Shown here: in pieces, positions 6,776 to 8,722 of the stretch
Numbering within the stretch: position 1 is the stretch's first letter
Layout of the letters: the number at the start of each line of letters is the position of its first letter
NCBI GenBank assembly: GCA_964628985.1
Contig: CAZVNJ010000076.1
Location: 1-8,722 of the forward strand
From: SURF-43 sp964628985
Lineage (GTDB): Bacteria > Chloroflexota > Dehalococcoidia > UBA2979
DNA: 8,722 nucleotides
Direction of reading: 5' to 3'
Program-made: the position numbers and the translations under genes
Notes under the pieces: model-generated
What the model saw: the letters and a program-made list of their open reading frames with translations, nothing else
What the model was told of the DNA's origin: nothing
The model's database searches: none

Positions 6776-6801
6776 AAAAAACGTGGGCGAAAGCCCACGT
6801 C
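6776..6801 (-). terminator. Intrinsic terminator/attenuator in the nusA leader
   Basis: On the minus strand the sequence is ACGTGGGC-TTTC-GCCCACGT followed directly by TTTTT. This is a perfect 8-bp stem (6793-6800 with 6781-6788), a four-base loop and a T-run (complement of 6776-6780), so it has all the parts of a Rho-independent terminator. On the plus strand no T-run follows, so it works in the nusA direction only. It ends 41 bases before the nusA ATG, and there is no minus-strand gene immediately upstream whose transcript it would close (the next upstream gene, 6968-8164, is on the plus strand). It is therefore most likely a leader attenuator for the nusA cluster. The structure is seen directly; the function is inferred. 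Confidence 0.75.
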
Positions 6802-6824
6802 TCGGAAGGAGGCGTCGCCCGTCC

Positions 6825-6854
6825 ATCCTACCACCCCAAATTCGGCAGTCACAA
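6825..6854 (-). promoter_or_regulatory. Candidate promoter of the nusA cluster
   Basis: On the minus strand TTGTGA (complement of 6849-6854, four of six to TTGACA) is separated by 18 bp from TAGGAT (complement of 6825-6830, four of six to TATAAT). Transcription would begin near 6818, about 18 bases before the terminator hairpin, leaving little room for a competing antiterminator. It is the best pair I see in the gap but remains a weak match. Confidence 0.35.
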
Positions 6855-6967
6855 GGTTTCGCCCGGGCTGCGCCTCCACCCCTTCAGTCGGCGGTTCGCC
6901 AGCCGAGGATCACCACTGGTGGAATGGCTCCGCCGCACCCGCCCGAGATTCGCGTAGGGGAGCAAGG

Positions 6968-8164
6968 ATGCGCCGCCTCGCACTCACCCACCGCGCCGCC
7001 GCCGGGGCACCCCTTGCCCGGGATGTTGTCGGCCGCAACGGCGAGGTGCTCGCCCGTGCGGGCCACCTGGTCTCCGAACGGGTCATCCGCGCGCTCCAGC
7101 AGCGAGGCGTGACCACGGTGTTCGTCGATGACCCCGCGAGTTCTGGCATCAGCCTCGCCCCCATCGCTTCGGAGCGCGCCGTCGGCACGCTCCAGCCGCT
7201 CCTCGCAGAATTGACGTCCCGCCTTCAGGCCGCCGTCGAGCCGCTACTCAACCAGCCCAGCCCGAAGATTCTTGAGTCGCTCCGCTCTGCGATTTCCCCG
7301 ATGTCTCTGGTGCGCGTGAACGCGCTGCTTGCCGATCTGCGCGCCGCCTCGGGCGCCCTTGCGAGGGACTGCGCCGAGGCCGATGGCGCTTCGGGCTATC
7401 TCACGGACCGGCAGCCGGATGATGACCTCGTCGGCCACTCCATCCAGGTCGCCGCGCTCACTGCCCGCATCGGCGCAGCGGTCGGCTTTGCGGAGGACGA
7501 TCTCGCCGTCGCCACCTTCGCGGCGCTCATGCATGACGTGGGCCTCATCTTCGTGCCGGCGGAGATCCGTGCAGCCCCTGAGCGGTGGAGCGTCCCCCAG
7601 CGCATGCGCTTCGAGGATCACACCATCCTCGGCGAAGCCCTGCTCGCGGCGCTGGTGCGCAGCCATGCCGCGATCCCGCTCGTGGCAGCCGAACACCACG
7701 AGGCGCAGGATGGCACCGGTTTCCCTCGCGGCCTGCAGGGTGGCAACCGCGTCCTCCGTGGCGCCGACAAGCAGCGGACAGGCCCCGCCCTGGCCTCGGA
7801 GGTGGTTGCCGTCGCTGACCGTTACGAGCGACTTGTCTCTCCAGCCCCCTCGCGGGCTGGGCTCTCGCCCGCGGAGGCACGCTTCGTGCTCTCCTCGGAG
7901 GCCGGCACCAAACTGAATGCTGAAGTCGTCTCCCGATTCTTGGACGCGTTCTCGGCGCTGCCGCTCGGGACCGAGGTCCGGATCGTCGGCGGGGAATACG
8001 ACGGTGGGCGTGCGATTGTGAGCCGCCCGGGCGCTGGCGGGCAGCCGAGGCCACTCGTGCGCGTCTACGCGGACCGGGCAGGCGTGGCACACACCCCGGT
8101 CGAGATCGACCTCGCGCGCGCACCTGGGGTGAACGTGCTGCTGGACGAGAGCCGAGCCGCGTAA
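6968..8164 (+). CDS. HD-GYP-type cyclic-di-GMP phosphodiesterase-like protein, divergent motifs
   Basis: A 398-aa cytoplasmic-looking protein with no signal peptide or membrane segment visible. Residues 10-56 (APLARDVVGRNGEVLARAGH... RGVTTVFVDD) form the small N-terminal module often found before HD-GYP domains. The HD domain has H157 (GHSIQVAALT), the H189-D190 pair (LMHDVGLIFVP), H218 (DHTILGE), H243-H244 in HHEAQDGTGFPRGL, and D284 (VAVADRYERL), so the expected metal ligands appear present. Differences from consensus are GFP instead of GYP, Leu193 where HDxGK has Lys, Ala246 where HHER has Arg, and roughly ten extra residues between the GFP motif and D284. A C-terminal beta-rich tail (330-398, LPLGTEVRIVGGEYDGG) is also typical of the family. 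Hydrolysis of cyclic di-GMP is likely but not certain. AGGGGAG lies five bases before the ATG. Confidence 0.85.
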   Translation: MRRLALTHRAAAGAPLARDVVGRNGEVLARAGHLVSERVIRALQQRGVTTVFVDDPASSGISLAPIASERAVGTLQPLLAELTSRLQAAVEPLLNQPSPKILESLRSAISPMSLVRVNALLADLRAASGALARDCAEADGASGYLTDRQPDDDLVGHSIQVAALTARIGAAVGFAEDDLAVATFAALMHDVGLIFVPAEIRAAPERWSVPQRMRFEDHTILGEALLAALVRSHAAIPLVAAEHHEAQDGTGFPRGLQGGNRVLRGADKQRTGPALASEVVAVADRYERLVSPAPSRAGLSPAEARFVLSSEAGTKLNAEVVSRFLDAFSALPLGTEVRIVGGEYDGGRAIVSRPGAGGQPRPLVRVYADRAGVAHTPVEIDLARAPGVNVLLDESRAA

Positions 8165-8177
8165 GCCGACGACTCAG

Positions 8178-8722
8178 CTACGACTCGGCGCTGCCGAACT
8201 GCCGCGCCGCGGCCTCCGCCACCTCGACGGTCAGCGCCGAGAGCAGTGCCTGGCGCCGATCGAGGATGGTCGCCACCGCCTCGGCACGCGCGACCTGTGA
8301 GGCCTCGCCACCGTCCCGTCCCTTGAGTTCGACCGTTCCTGCCGCGTGGTTGCGGCTGGAGACCGTCAGGCGGAGCGGCACGCCAATCAGGTCAGCGTCG
8401 TTGAACTTCACCCCCGGGCGCTCATCCCGGTCGTCGAAGATGACCTCGAGGCCCGCCTCCTGCAGCGCCTCGTAGAGCGCGTCCGCGTCTGCCCGTGCCG
8501 CCTCGTCCCGGTCCAGGCCGATGCCGACCATGTGCACGTCATAGGGGGCAATCGAGGCGGGCCAGGCGAGCCCGGCATCGTCTCGATGCACCTCTGCCGC
8601 CGCCGCGATGATCCGTTCGACACCGATGCCGTAGCAGCCCATCGTCGGAGTCAATTGGCCGCCGTGTGCGTCCTGCACGGACACCTGCATCGAGGTCGTG
8701 TAAACGTACTGCAGCCGGAAGA
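8178..8722 (-). CDS. proS: Prolyl-tRNA synthetase, C-terminal part (runs off the right edge)
   Basis: The last 180 residues of a class II synthetase that charges tRNA-Pro; the N-terminal part lies beyond base 8722 and the reading frame is open to the edge. Class II motif 3 is visible as MGCYGIGVERIIAAAAE (GxGxxR-like), followed by the bacterial ProS junction GLAWPASIAPYDVHMVGIGL and the anticodon-binding HGTP domain with FDDRDERPGVKFNDADLIGVPLRLTVSSR. It ends QFGSAES with a TAG at 8178. It is convergent with the HD-GYP gene, with 13 bases between the two stops. The 5-bp arms GCCGA (8165-8169) and TCGGC (8185-8189) could make a weak shared hairpin, without a T-run. Confidence 0.96.
   Translation of the reverse strand, partial: FRLQYVYTTSMQVSVQDAHGGQLTPTMGCYGIGVERIIAAAAEVHRDDAGLAWPASIAPYDVHMVGIGLDRDEAARADADALYEALQEAGLEVIFDDRDERPGVKFNDADLIGVPLRLTVSSRNHAAGTVELKGRDGGEASQVARAEAVATILDRRQALLSALTVEVAEAAARQFGSAES

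Larger units (their letters stand above)
6735..6967. promoter_or_regulatory. Divergent intergenic region between nusA and the HD-GYP gene
   Basis: The 233-bp gap holds the nusA ribosome site (AGGTGG just before 6734), the nusA-direction terminator, a candidate minus-strand promoter, and the ribosome site of the plus-strand gene (AGGGGAG, 6956-6962). Two near-identical stretches, GGAATGGAGGCG (6756-6767) and GGAAGGAGGCG (6804-6814), flank the hairpin. A small dyad CACCA-C-TGGTG lies at 6911-6921. I could not find a convincing plus-strand promoter. No tRNA or rimP-like reading frame is present here. Confidence 0.6.

Noticed and set aside
7244..8092. 282-codon minus-strand open frame opposite the HD-GYP gene
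   Set aside because: No recognisable motifs; composition is that of an antisense shadow of the high-GC coding strand.
8165..8189. Inverted arms GCCGA / TCGGC between the HD-GYP and proS stops, possible bidirectional terminator
   Set aside because: Only five base pairs with a 15-base loop and no T-run on either strand; mentioned under proS but not called.
1..8722. CRISPR arrays, tRNA genes, insertion sequences, prophage or toxin-antitoxin genes
   Set aside because: I looked for repeated spacers, cloverleaf-like ends, terminal inverted repeats and transposase motifs and saw none; the window is almost fully occupied by housekeeping genes.

Overview
The window is high-GC bacterial chromosome dominated by housekeeping genes. 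The core is a minus-strand nusA - ylxR - infB - rbfA - truB cluster with overlapping or closely spaced genes, the classic transcription/translation operon. A short IF-2 (595 aa, no long N-terminal extension), an actinobacterial-type inositol-phosphate synthase and a DUF5679-like double-CxxC microprotein together suggest Chloroflexota (Dehalococcoidia-like, high GC). An actinobacterium is the main alternative, but its IF-2 would normally be much longer. This assignment is inference from gene content only. I see no tRNA, rRNA, CRISPR array, insertion sequence or phage gene.

Left edge (1-1429): the N-terminal 135 residues of myo-inositol-1-phosphate synthase (minus strand) are divergent from a LysR-type regulator (plus strand). 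The 135-bp gap between them has one AT-rich island holding a palindrome that overlaps a likely -10 box, which suggests that the regulator controls itself and perhaps the synthase. The lysR stop overlaps the stop of a convergent 48-aa zinc-ribbon-like gene by four bases (CTAG).

Centre (1426-6734, all minus strand; transcription runs right to left): nusA, ylxR, infB, rbfA and truB, then the microprotein gene, which has its own TTGACA-containing promoter and a strong ribosome binding site. ylxR/infB overlap by ATGA. infB/rbfA overlap by CTGA, which implies a rare CTG start for rbfA. No rimP precedes nusA. The nusA leader contains a perfect 8-bp hairpin followed by a T-run, an intrinsic terminator lying between a candidate promoter and nusA. 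It makes biological sense as a feedback attenuator, because NusA stimulates intrinsic termination.

Right edge (6968-8722): a plus-strand HD-GYP-type phosphodiesterase with some divergent motif positions (GFP for GYP, Leu for the usual Lys after HDxG) is divergent from nusA and convergent with the C-terminal part of prolyl-tRNA synthetase.

I find no obvious new multi-gene system. The most interesting items are the nusA leader terminator, the RGG-plus-acidic tail on NusA, the CTG start of rbfA, the lysR/ino1 operator-like palindrome and the divergent HD-GYP protein.
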